Positions 35,690 through 43,960 of a stretch of 64,000 nucleotides of DNA are shown piece after piece. The notes under the pieces were generated by a model, which did not search any database, was not told the origin of the DNA, and worked only from the letters and a program-made list of their open reading frames with translations. Position 1 is the first letter of the stretch. Each line of letters opens with the position of its first letter. The stretch lies in NCBI RefSeq assembly GCF_000429685.1, contig NZ_AUCI01000010.1, positions 1 to 64,000 on the forward strand, read 5' to 3'. The stretch comes from Salibacterium aidingense DSM 18341 (GTDB lineage: Bacteria; Bacillota; Bacilli; Bacillales; Marinococcaceae). The position numbers and the translations under genes are program-made.

Positions 35690-36322
35690 TTAATACATAA
35701 AACGATTGGAAAACCGAATATTGTCAAACTGCTGGACTGCATCATCACTTACACGGCTGCCGATACGTACCATTAAGCAGTTGGCCGGGTGGGAACAGAT
35801 TTCCGGATCATCGGTTGCCATCCATTTCAAGCCGCCGGCATTCATCATTTTCTCCATTACTTTTCTGTAGTCCCATATCGATAAATGACTTCCTTTTAAA
35901 TCCCAGTGCCAGTAATATTCTGTCGTAATAATAATATAATCTTCCATAGCATCATCGAGCATGGAGAATTCCAGCAGCCGGGTGCCGATTTTCGCTCCGC
36001 GGTATTCATCTGCTATTTCAATCGCTCCAAGTTCGAGCAGGGTGTCCATATTCGCCTCTGACCAGCGTTCCAGCGGGTCTGGGTAAACAAAGGTCACATA
36101 ACCGACGATGGTTTCCTCGTCAATCACAGCGTTGATCCGCCCTTCCGGCAGATCTGCAATACCGATTAATGCTTTCTTTTGTTCTTCCGGTTTGCGAAAG
36201 GAGACAAGCCCTTCATGAAAATCATAGCTGTGAATTTTTGTTCCGGAAACAGGGCCTTCCATAAGCAGCGTATGACCCTGTACCTCAATCTCTCTTGAAT
36301 AATACGTTTTCTTATGGATCAT
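35690..36322 (-). CDS. acuA: Protein acetyltransferase AcuA
   Basis: A 210-residue GNAT-family acetyltransferase. The acetyl-CoA-binding motif is in EIADEYRGAKIGTRLLEFSM. It acetylates acetyl-CoA synthetase on the lysine of its SGK motif (here K549 of AcsA), switching the enzyme off; AcuC reverses this. AAGGTGG precedes the ATG. It is the first gene of acuABC, divergent from acsA across 262 bases. A TATAAT on the minus strand at 36364-36369 may be its -10, but no convincing -35 is seen. Confidence 0.93.
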   Translation of the reverse strand: MIHKKTYYSREIEVQGHTLLMEGPVSGTKIHSYDFHEGLVSFRKPEEQKKALIGIADLPEGRINAVIDEETIVGYVTFVYPDPLERWSEANMDTLLELGAIEIADEYRGAKIGTRLLEFSMLDDAMEDYIIITTEYYWHWDLKGSHLSIWDYRKVMEKMMNAGGLKWMATDDPEICSHPANCLMVRIGSRVSDDAVQQFDNIRFSNRFMY

Positions 36323-36512
36323 TCAAGTACCACCTTTGTTTTCACTCGTTATTGTTACAGCCTATTATACATCATGAGAAAAACGGCTGGGAGAATGAAA
36401 ATAAATTTAATAGATTAACTGAATTTTACAAAATAAGCAGTTTAAAATGAAATGACAGTGGAATATAAAAAGAAGCAAGAGGAAAAGGAGTGTGATTAAT
36501 CTGTAAATTAAA

Positions 36513-36541
36513 TTGAAGTAACAGTATGAATATATTATAAT
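36513..36541 (+). promoter_or_regulatory. acsA promoter
   Basis: A -35 TTGAAG (36513-36518), 17-base spacer and perfect -10 TATAAT (36536-36541) lie 44 bases upstream of the acsA start codon. Confidence 0.75.
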
Positions 36542-36584
36542 GTGTATTAGAACACAAATACATAGGAAGAGAGGAAGATGATAT

Positions 36585-38303
36585 ATGAAAGTGCAAACGC
36601 TTCCATCTGTTGAAGGCAATTATAACTTAAAAGATTACGAAAAAACAGTGCAGAACTTTGATTGGAGCGAGGTTGAAAAGGAATTCAGCTGGCATGAAAC
36701 CGGAAAAGTAAATCTGGCCCATGAAGCAATTGACCGTTTTGCCGATTCGGAAGACAAGAAAAACCAGGTTGCGTTATATTACAGTGATGCAAACAGGGAT
36801 GAACAGTATACATTTGAAGAAATGAAAAAATGGACCAATAAAGCAGCGAATGTAATGAGGGATGCAGGTATCCAAAAAGGAGACCGTGTTTTTATTTTTA
36901 TGCCGCGCTCCCCGGAACTGTATTTTGCTGCGCTGGGTGCGATAAAAATTGGAGCCATTGTCGGTCCATTGTTTGAAGCGTTCATGGAAGGCGCGGTCCG
37001 CGACCGTCTGGAAGACAGTGAAGCCAAATCTATCGTAACGACGCCGACTCTCCTTGAAAGAGTGCCAGTAGACGATCTTCCCCACCTCGATACCGTATTT
37101 CTACTGGGGGACGATGTAAAGGAAGAAGGACCGCACTATGACTTTAAAACACGCCTCGAAAACGCAAGTGAGGATTTTGAAGTGGAATGGGTGGACCGCG
37201 AAGACGGCCTGATTCTTCACTATACATCCGGATCGACCGGAAAACCGAAAGGTGTTCTTCACGTCCACAACGCTATGATTCAGCACTATCAAACAGCCAA
37301 ATGGGTGCTGGATCTGAAAGAAGGCGATGTGTATTGGTGCACCGCCGACCCAGGCTGGGTGACAGGAACCTCCTATGGGATCTTCGGCCCCTGGCTGACC
37401 GGAACGACCAATGTGGTCCGCGGCGGACGTTTCAGTCCGGAAGATTGGTATGCTACCTTGGAGCGTTATAAAGTAACCGTATGGTACAGTGCCCCCACCG
37501 CCTTTCGTATGTTAATGAGCGCGGGCGATGAAATTGTAAAAAAATATGATTTATCCCATCTGCGTCATATCCTGAGTGTCGGAGAACCATTAAATCCTGA
37601 AGTAGTGATGTGGGGAGAAAAAGTCTTTAATCTCCGCATTCATGATACATGGTGGATGACGGAAACGGGCGCTATGATGATCTGTAACTACCCTGATATG
37701 ATGATTAAAGCGGGATCCATGGGCAGACCGATTCCTGGTGTAAAGGCAGCTATTGTAGATGACCAGGGAAACGAACTTCCTCCAAACAGGATGGGTAATC
37801 TGGCAATCGCAAAGGGATGGCCTTCGATGATGAGATCTATCTGGAACCGTCCGGAAAAATATAACAGCTATTTTGAGCTGAACGACTGGTATGTATCCGG
37901 GGATTCAGCCTATATGGACGAAGACGGATATTTCTGGTTCCAGGGCAGGATTGATGATGTCATCATGACAGCTGGAGAACGCGTCGGTCCATTTGAAGTG
38001 GAAAGCAAGCTGCTTGAGCATCCATCCGTAGCAGAAGCTGGTGTGATAGGCAAACCGGATCCGGTCCGCGGAGAAATCATAAAAGCATTTGTGGCATTAC
38101 TGGAAGGCGAAGAAGCAACGGAAGAATTAAAAGAAGATATTCAAACCTTTGTAAAAAAAGGCCTTTCCGCTCATGCTGCGCCGCGTGAACTGGAATTCCG
38201 CGATAAACTGCCGAAAACACGAAGCGGTAAGATTATGCGCCGAGTGCTGAAAGCATGGGAGCTTGACTTGCCGACTGGGGATCTTTCCACCATGGATGAC
38301 TAA
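36585..38303 (+). CDS. acsA: Acetyl-CoA synthetase AcsA
   Basis: A 572-residue AMP-forming acetyl-CoA synthetase that activates acetate. The AMP-binding loop YTSGSTGKPKG is at 213-223, with WWMTETG and YVSGDSAYMDEDGYFWFQGRIDD further on. K549 in RSGKIMRRVLKAW is the lysine that AcuA acetylates, and it matches the position reported in B. subtilis. AGAGGAAG precedes ATG 36585. A cre-like sequence spans codons 3-7, consistent with catabolite repression. Divergent acuABC supplies its control system. Confidence 0.96.
   Translation: MKVQTLPSVEGNYNLKDYEKTVQNFDWSEVEKEFSWHETGKVNLAHEAIDRFADSEDKKNQVALYYSDANRDEQYTFEEMKKWTNKAANVMRDAGIQKGDRVFIFMPRSPELYFAALGAIKIGAIVGPLFEAFMEGAVRDRLEDSEAKSIVTTPTLLERVPVDDLPHLDTVFLLGDDVKEEGPHYDFKTRLENASEDFEVEWVDREDGLILHYTSGSTGKPKGVLHVHNAMIQHYQTAKWVLDLKEGDVYWCTADPGWVTGTSYGIFGPWLTGTTNVVRGGRFSPEDWYATLERYKVTVWYSAPTAFRMLMSAGDEIVKKYDLSHLRHILSVGEPLNPEVVMWGEKVFNLRIHDTWWMTETGAMMICNYPDMMIKAGSMGRPIPGVKAAIVDDQGNELPPNRMGNLAIAKGWPSMMRSIWNRPEKYNSYFELNDWYVSGDSAYMDEDGYFWFQGRIDDVIMTAGERVGPFEVESKLLEHPSVAEAGVIGKPDPVRGEIIKAFVALLEGEEATEELKEDIQTFVKKGLSAHAAPRELEFRDKLPKTRSGKIMRRVLKAWELDLPTGDLSTMDD
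36592..36605 (+). promoter_or_regulatory. cre-like site at the start of acsA
   Basis: TGCAAACGCTTCCA matches 12 of 14 positions of the CcpA consensus TGWAANCGNTNWCA and lies inside codons 3-7 of acsA, about 50 bases past the -10. B. subtilis acsA is under CcpA control. Confidence 0.55.
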
Positions 38304-38319
38304 AATAGACGGAATAAAA

Positions 38320-38345
38320 AACGCCGCTGATTAATCAGCGGCGTT
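38320..38345. terminator. Shared terminator between acsA and the penicillin-binding protein gene
   Basis: AACGCCGCTGA, a TTAA loop and TCAGCGGCGTT form a perfect 11-base stem with flanking A and T runs. It overlaps the last codons and stop of the convergent penicillin-binding protein gene. Confidence 0.85.
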
Positions 38346-41327
38346 TTCGTTGTTTTCGTTATCCCCGTTGTTCTCCTCATTGCTGTCATCTGTGTCTTCT
38401 TCCGTATCGTTATTGTCTCCCCCGCTCCCGGAAGAATCGTTTCCACCATTGTCGCTGCCGTTCTCATTATCACCGGAAGAATCATACTCGTTTGAACTGT
38501 CTCCGGAAGGATCTGTTCCCTCATTTTCCGAATTATTATCGTCAGCATCTGAAGAGCCGGAGCTTCCGGAATTATCATTCCCACTCTCATCGTCACTTCC
38601 CGAGGAGTCGTTTGTCTCTTCATTGTCTTCTAAATCAGAGGAATCTCTGTCTGTGGAGGCAGACTGACTGGATTCCCTTCCTACAGAATCTACTGCTGTC
38701 ACAAAATACGAACCTGCTCCAACAGAAAAAGAGGTGGAAGTGTTTTCCCGCACACTTCCCATCAGTGTGCCGTCACTGCGGTAAATGCGGTATCCCACAA
38801 TGTCATTGTCCCGGTGCTGCGACCATGTCACAGACCCGCCGCTGTACGAAACATCCGAAACAGGGGAAGGGGCGCGTCCATTATTAGGTGCTTCCCGTTC
38901 AGGGACGACATCTTTCCATTCATCCGGGAGATATTCTCCGACTTCCTCCACATCGAAATACTCTTCATTAATAGATATTCCATTTTCCGTAAATTCAGAA
39001 GGCGTGGAACTGTATGCCTGATAACGAGTACCGCTGATGGTCACATACGGTTCTGCGTTTAAACTATTGTCTGTTTCGGTAGGAACGTACTTTTCATTAA
39101 AGTAATCTGTTGTGGTAAAACCGGCATCCCGGCATTGCGAACTTGGAAGCTTTCCTGAAATGCCGCAGATTGTCTGCCGCACGATTCCATTCGGCTGTTG
39201 AAACCTATCTTCAAGCCCAAATACTGAATCATCGGAGTCTTCTTCTGCATCTGCTTCATAAGCTGCGTTCATCATGTCCGCCCATATTTGCTGGGTTCTT
39301 GCTCCGTAACTCAAACCTTTATAGTAGTTTGTGATTTCCTGCGGCGTATCGTAGCCAATCCAGGTGCCAAAGGTTACATTGGGGTTGAAACCGACAAACC
39401 AGGAATCATACGTGTCGTTGGTTGTCCCCGTTTTACCTGCCCAATCCCCGCCGAAATTCATCATTCCTGGAAGGGCGCTTGCGGTGCCCCCTGCTCCGAG
39501 GACGTCACGCAGGATATCCACAGTAAGAAATGTCGTCTGCGGGGAAAAGACTTCATTGCTTTCAGATTCATGTTCATAAACAGTTTCCCCGTCTTTCGTT
39601 TCAATTCGCTCCACCATATATGAATCATGATACTCCCCGTTGTTCCCGAACGTGGAAAAAGCATTCGTATTCTGTTCTACAGTGGTGCCATAGGTCAATC
39701 CTCCAATAGCTGCGGAAGGAAAAGGTTCATTGGGACCAAGATTGGTGAATCCCATATCCAGAAGGGCCTGTCTCGACACATCCCGGTCTATTTTTTCAAA
39801 TGTCCGTACGGCGGGAGAGTTTCTGGATTCCTTTAATCCATCCCGTACACTGACGAATCCCTTATAGCTGTTTCCATAGTTGGTGTATTCTGTGCCATCA
39901 CTGTTTTTATATTCTCCCGGCACGTCGGGAAGTACCGTTCCTGGCTGTACAACTCCCTGTTCCATTGCCGGACCGTAAGCGAGCAGCGGCTTCATGGTAG
40001 ATCCGTTCTGCCGGTAAGCCTGGGTAGCATGGTTTAAGTTTTCCTGTTCGAAGTCCCGGCCGCCGACAAAGCTTAAAATGGCCCCGTTCTGATTATCGAT
40101 CATCATCGCACCAACCTGTTCCTGTTCCACCCCTTCTTCTCCTTCTCTGTCCGGACCGTACCATTCAGAATTGGCGGCTGCGTTCTGCATGGCGTCATAT
40201 ATGTTCTTTTTTATTGTGATATGAACATTATATCCCCCGAGAGCGAGCTCATTATCTGCCTGCGTTTTGTATTGATCAAGCGTTTCCTGGCGTTCCCCCT
40301 CTTCCATATCTTCCAGGTTGACTCCGGCTTTCTCCATGAGATCCTCCCGGATAATTCTCTCAGCCCGCCGCTGTACTTCATAGGTTAGGTAGGGATAATC
40401 TTCCACCACACTTCCCTGCGGTTCAGCAAGATTCGCTTCCACATCATAATCAAGTGCTGTCTGGTATTCTTCTTCGGTGATAAAATTATTTTCTTTCATA
40501 TTTTGTAGGACAAGTTCCATCCGGTTTAAACCGGCTTCAAAATCTTCCTTCACGTCCCCGCCCTGGGCAAAAGGAGTATAGGCATAAGGGTTTTTGGGAA
40601 GCCCTGCAATAAAAGCAGCCTGGGCCGGGTTTAATTCGGAAACGTCTACGCCGAAAATTCCTTCCGCCGCGGACTGCGCTCCGGCAATATTTCGTCCGTC
40701 CGCATTCCGTCCGAATGGTACAATGTTTAAGTACGCTTCCAAAATAGATTCTTTATCAAAGTAATTTTCCATTCGCATAGCCAGTGCAATTTCTTTTGCT
40801 TTTCTTTCAAAGGAAACTTCATTGGTTAAAATCTGGTTTTTCACAATCTGCTGGGTCAAGGTGCTGCCGCCTGTCTGGGTGCTTGCGTTGGAAAGTTCCT
40901 GATAGGTGGCGCGGAACAAAGCTTTAGGAACAATTCCTTCATGTTCAAAAAAGTACTCGTCTTCAGTGGAAATGACTGCATTTATCAAATGCTCGGACAT
41001 GTCATCGAGAGAACGTTCTTTGCGCTCGAGACGGGCTGGGATCTCTCCTAAAAATTCACCGTCGCTAAAATAAATACCGCTGATTTCTTCATAATTGTAA
41101 ATCTGGTCTTCGAATTCTTCCTGGCTGTAAGCTTCCTGGTCTTCTACAAGAGACAGGAAATATCCGGCCCCGGCAGCACCTGCAAAAAGGCCAAGGGAGA
41201 TAAACAAAACAAAAGAGATAAGCAATAAGTTCCAAAACACGTGCGATGTAATATTTAACCCCTTGATGACCGGTTTATTTTTGAAAGAATCAAAAGCTTG
41301 ATTTAGTTTTTCAAAAAAGTTTTTCAT
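38331..41327 (-). CDS. Class A penicillin-binding protein with a fibronectin-like domain and acidic tail
   Basis: A 998-residue bifunctional peptidoglycan synthase. A membrane helix (about 31-58) precedes a glycosyltransferase 51 domain (about 75-260, catalytic E122 in VISTEDEYFF and GGSTLTQQIVKN). The transpeptidase domain (about 400-690) has active S443 in STMK, SRN at 501-503 and KTGTT at 632-636. A fibronectin type III-like module (about 850-905, SVTWSQHRDNDIVGYRIYR) is followed by about 90 residues almost entirely of Asp, Glu, Ser, Asn and Gly. Such tails suit high-salt surfaces. It lies between acsA and tyrS, in its own transcript. Confidence 0.9.
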   Translation of the reverse strand: MKNFFEKLNQAFDSFKNKPVIKGLNITSHVFWNLLLISFVLFISLGLFAGAAGAGYFLSLVEDQEAYSQEEFEDQIYNYEEISGIYFSDGEFLGEIPARLERKERSLDDMSEHLINAVISTEDEYFFEHEGIVPKALFRATYQELSNASTQTGGSTLTQQIVKNQILTNEVSFERKAKEIALAMRMENYFDKESILEAYLNIVPFGRNADGRNIAGAQSAAEGIFGVDVSELNPAQAAFIAGLPKNPYAYTPFAQGGDVKEDFEAGLNRMELVLQNMKENNFITEEEYQTALDYDVEANLAEPQGSVVEDYPYLTYEVQRRAERIIREDLMEKAGVNLEDMEEGERQETLDQYKTQADNELALGGYNVHITIKKNIYDAMQNAAANSEWYGPDREGEEGVEQEQVGAMMIDNQNGAILSFVGGRDFEQENLNHATQAYRQNGSTMKPLLAYGPAMEQGVVQPGTVLPDVPGEYKNSDGTEYTNYGNSYKGFVSVRDGLKESRNSPAVRTFEKIDRDVSRQALLDMGFTNLGPNEPFPSAAIGGLTYGTTVEQNTNAFSTFGNNGEYHDSYMVERIETKDGETVYEHESESNEVFSPQTTFLTVDILRDVLGAGGTASALPGMMNFGGDWAGKTGTTNDTYDSWFVGFNPNVTFGTWIGYDTPQEITNYYKGLSYGARTQQIWADMMNAAYEADAEEDSDDSVFGLEDRFQQPNGIVRQTICGISGKLPSSQCRDAGFTTTDYFNEKYVPTETDNSLNAEPYVTISGTRYQAYSSTPSEFTENGISINEEYFDVEEVGEYLPDEWKDVVPEREAPNNGRAPSPVSDVSYSGGSVTWSQHRDNDIVGYRIYRSDGTLMGSVRENTSTSFSVGAGSYFVTAVDSVGRESSQSASTDRDSSDLEDNEETNDSSGSDDESGNDNSGSSGSSDADDNNSENEGTDPSGDSSNEYDSSGDNENGSDNGGNDSSGSGGDNNDTEEDTDDSNEENNGDNENNENAAD

Positions 41328-41412
41328 GGATAATTCCTCCTAAACATCAACGACATTATAGCATAACCTGCCAGCGCTTCCTATGGATTTTGCAGATTTT
41401 TATCAAGCCTCG

Positions 41413-41693
41413 TTGACAGAGTGAAAACAGGTATGGTAAAAGATATATAGTCTCTAATATTATAAGGAAGCATCGAAAGCTTGAAGTAACTTGCATTCTC
41501 CCTGTCTTCAGAGAACCGGTGGCTGCTGGAAACCGGTACAAAGAATGAAGCGAACTACGTGCTGGAGCTTTTTCTGCATTAAACAGCGGAAACGGAATTC
41601 CCGTTATAGAAACCGAGTGGAAAGTGTGTACTTTCAACAAGGGTGGTACCGCGATGAATCATCGTCCCTTCCAGTAAATGGAAGGGATTTTTT
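41413..41693 (+). promoter_or_regulatory. Tyrosine T-box riboswitch and promoter of tyrS
   Basis: The T-box sequence AAGGGTGGTACCGCG (41639-41653) is unmistakable. Upstream, the stem I region carries a UAC tyrosine specifier in GCGAACTACGTG (41556-41558). The terminator TCCCTTCC/GGAAGGGA (41665-41687) ends in TTTTTT. A promoter with TTGACA (41413-41418) and TAAAAG (41437-41442) precedes the leader. Uncharged tRNA-Tyr should favour the antiterminator and raise tyrS expression. Confidence 0.93.
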
Positions 41694-41720
41694 AATTCTA
41701 TAAAAAAGGAGTAAGCACAA

Positions 41721-42998
41721 ATGGATATTTTACAGGACTTAAAGAACAGAGAGCTGGTCAATCAGGTTACCGATGAGAAGGGGCTGCAGCATCTGCTCCA
41801 GAATAAACAGGTCACTCTTTACTGCGGGTTTGATCCTACCGGAGATAGTCTGCATGTCGGACATTTATTAACGATTATCACTTTACGCCGTTTTCAGCTT
41901 GCCGGTCATAAACCCCTTGCCCTTGTTGGCGGGGCCACAGGGCTGATTGGAGATCCAAGCGGAAAAAAAGCAGAACGCACGTTAAATGAAGAAGACGTGG
42001 TGAAGATGTACACAAACCGGATCAAAGCCCAGCTTCAGAAATACCTTGATTTTGAAGGCGGTAAAAAAGCAGAGGTGGTCAATAATTATGACTGGCTCGG
42101 GAATATGTCGGTCACGTCCTTTTTAAGAGATGTCGGAAAACATTTTAGTTTAAATTACATGTTGTCCAAAGAATCGGTGGATTCCCGTATTCAATCCGGA
42201 ATATCTTTCACCGAATTCAGCTACCAGATTTTGCAGTCTTTTGACTTTCGCCATCTCTACGAAGAAAAAAATTGTCAGCTTCAGATCGGGGGAAGTGACC
42301 AGTGGGGCAATATCACGGCCGGTCTTGAACTCATCCGCCGGATGAAAGGAGGGGAAGAAGGAGAGCAGCCCCAAGCGTACGGTTTCACGATTCCTCTCGT
42401 AACGAAGGCAGACGGGGAGAAATTTGGTAAATCAGAAGGGGGAGCGATTTGGCTTGATCCAGAAAAAACTTCCCCATACGAATTTTATCAGTTTCTTATT
42501 AATACAGATGACCGGGATGTTATCAAATTCATTAAGTTTTTCACGTTTCTTACAGAAGAGGAAATTATATCTTTGAAAGAAGAAGTGGAAAAGCGCCCGG
42601 AAGAACGCAAGGCGCAGCGCCGGCTTGCGGAAGAGGTGACGGCGTTTGTCCACGGAGAAGAAGCGTTAAAACAGGCCCGGAATATAACAGAGGCCTTGTT
42701 TGGCAGCGGAGGAGATATAAAACAACTGACAGCAGAAGAAGTCCAGCAGGGCTTCAAGGATGTCCCGACCCATGTCGTGGAAGAAAAAGAGATCGGACTT
42801 ATTGACTTGTTGGTGCAGTCCGGCATTGCGTCATCCAAAAGACAGGCCCGGGAGGATATTTCCAACGGAGCGGTCTACATCAACGGCGACCGCTGTCAGG
42901 AGTTAGATAAAGTGATCGGAGACCCAGATAAAATTGACAATGCCTTTACCGTCCTCCGACGCGGCAAGAAAAAATATTTCCTCATTCAATATGCTTAA
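41721..42998 (+). CDS. tyrS: Tyrosyl-tRNA synthetase TyrS
   Basis: A 425-residue class I aminoacyl-tRNA synthetase that charges tRNA-Tyr. The HIGH-type motif is HVGH at 45-48, the KMSKS-type motif is KFGKS at 234-238, and the tyrosine pocket includes YCGFDPTGDSLH and GGSDQWGN. A C-terminal S4 RNA-binding domain (about 355-420, ASSKRQAREDISNGAVYING) helps hold the tRNA. It is the long TyrS1 type with an upstream tyrosine T-box. AAAAAGGAG precedes ATG 41721. A palindromic repeat begins 11 bases after its stop. Confidence 0.96.
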   Translation: MDILQDLKNRELVNQVTDEKGLQHLLQNKQVTLYCGFDPTGDSLHVGHLLTIITLRRFQLAGHKPLALVGGATGLIGDPSGKKAERTLNEEDVVKMYTNRIKAQLQKYLDFEGGKKAEVVNNYDWLGNMSVTSFLRDVGKHFSLNYMLSKESVDSRIQSGISFTEFSYQILQSFDFRHLYEEKNCQLQIGGSDQWGNITAGLELIRRMKGGEEGEQPQAYGFTIPLVTKADGEKFGKSEGGAIWLDPEKTSPYEFYQFLINTDDRDVIKFIKFFTFLTEEEIISLKEEVEKRPEERKAQRRLAEEVTAFVHGEEALKQARNITEALFGSGGDIKQLTAEEVQQGFKDVPTHVVEEKEIGLIDLLVQSGIASSKRQAREDISNGAVYINGDRCQELDKVIGDPDKIDNAFTVLRRGKKKYFLIQYA

Positions 42999-43008
42999 CT
43001 CAGCAGGA

Positions 43009-43186
43009 GGACATTTATTCCGCTACTTCTTCCATTTTTCGCATTTGGAGGGGAGGATCGGACATATATTCCGTTATCTCCCTTTTTCAGCGTAAAAAAG
43101 GCCGTCCAGGATCCAAATAGCGGAATATATGTCCGAAAAAGCTGCTCCAGGCCCCTCATTCTGCCATTTAACGGAACAGATGTCCC
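43009..43186. repeat. Nested palindromic dispersed repeat, copy 2 (complete)
   Basis: Four related arms are arranged as two nested inverted pairs. The inner pair is TCGGACATATATTCCGTTAT (43058-43077) with ATAGCGGAATATATGTCCGA (43117-43136), complementary over 20 bases with one G-T wobble. The outer pair is GGACATTTATTCCGCTA (43009-43025) with TTTAACGGAACAGATGTCC (43167-43185), partly complementary. The right half aligns with 391-446. The element ends where a ktrB-like fragment begins. No reading frame inside it is convincing. Confidence 0.75.
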
Positions 43187-43189
43187 AAG

Positions 43190-43491
43190 GTATTCTTCGT
43201 TCTTATATCGTATCGGATGTCTCCGTGGTTCTCACTGGTAGTGCGGTGATTATTTTAACAGCTACAGAACCATTCCCTTTAACTTCTATTATTTTTGAAG
43301 TTTCTTCAGCATTTAGTACAACGGGCTTATCGATGGGAATAACGGCAGATCTGAGCACTCTTGGAAAGGTCGTAATAATGATGTTGATGTTCATCGGCCG
43401 GATTGGGATTTTTTCCTTTTTATTTATTATGCGAGGGAAAGTTAAAGGGGATACTTACCATTATCCTAAAGAGCGGGTTATCATTGGTTAA
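43190..43491 (+). pseudogene. Remnant of a KtrB/TrkH-type potassium transporter (C-terminal end)
   Basis: About 100 codons encode the last part of a KtrB/KtrD-type potassium channel: FEVSSAFSTTGLSMGITADLSTLGK, two membrane segments including MMLMFIGRIGIFSFLFIM, and the characteristic ending YHYPKERVIIG followed by TAA. A full protein has about 450 residues with four pore repeats; only the last pore and helix remain. An open frame begins upstream at ATG 43129, but that part lies inside the palindromic repeat and is not ktrB. No ribosome binding site fits. It is a broken relic. Confidence 0.8.
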
Positions 43492-43633
43492 CTGTGGACG
43501 CTAGTACAATGGATATAATCTTGTTATAAAATGAGAGAGGCAGAGCGGGGGGTGAATGCTGGTGTCTGCTCTCTTCGACTTTGCAATAATGGTTGAATGA
43601 AAACACAGATGGAGTATTGATATAGAATAAGAA

Positions 43634-43662
43634 AAGCAGGGGTCATCTGACAGCCCCTGCTT
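43634..43662. terminator. Terminator between the ktrB remnant and a small basic protein gene
   Basis: AAGCAGGGG (43634-43642) pairs with CCCCTGCTT (43654-43662), with A and T runs suitable for both directions. It overlaps the stop codon of the small minus-strand gene. Confidence 0.75.
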
Positions 43663-43813
43663 ATTTAAACAATTTCTTTAATCCTTTACCAGTGATTTTA
43701 CCGGCTGCGCGTCTTCCAATTCGTTTACCCGCCGTACCTTTTTTGGCAGCGTTGATATCTCCCAGGATCCGGCTGATTTTATACAGAGCACTTCTTATTT
43801 TACTAATGTTCAT
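43661..43813 (-). CDS. Small basic protein (50 residues) of unknown function
   Basis: GAGGAGAGG followed by ATG at 43813 begins a 50-residue frame: MNISKIRSALYKISRILG, then DINAAKKGTAGKRIGRRAAG and KITGKGLKKLFK. It is strongly basic (Lys/Arg-rich) with no acidic cluster or membrane segment, so it could bind nucleic acid. Similar short Lys/Arg-rich proteins with a GKR..RR.AGK..GK pattern occur in Bacillaceae, from memory; none has a role I know. It lies downstream of rpsD on the same strand, but after the rpsD terminator. Confidence 0.6.
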   Translation of the reverse strand: MNISKIRSALYKISRILGDINAAKKGTAGKRIGRRAAGKITGKGLKKLFK

Positions 43814-43887
43814 ACAACCCTCTCCTCATTATTAAATGATAACAGCCTGCCTACACAAAATATAGTATTAAAAATTTTCCCTTAAAC

Positions 43888-43930
43888 ATAAAAAACCCTA
43901 GAAACCTTGATAAAAAGGCTTTCTAGGGTT
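43888..43930 (-). terminator. Terminator of rpsD
   Basis: Read on the minus strand, AACCCTAGAAA pairs with TTTCTAGGGTT (43920-43930 with 43894-43904), with an additional inner AGCC/GGTT-type pairing, and is followed by a T-run. Confidence 0.85.
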
Positions 43931-43960
43931 AAGTCTACTATCGTTTATTATCCGGTGTCG

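Noticed and set aside
38350-38667. Ser/Leu-rich plus-strand frame opposite the penicillin-binding protein tail
   Set aside because: It is the antisense shadow of the Asp/Ser/Asn codons of the acidic tail.
43129-43491. Treating the ktrB-like frame as an intact 120-residue gene
   Set aside because: The first 20 codons lie in the palindromic repeat and are unrelated to KtrB; only the C-terminal end of the channel remains.
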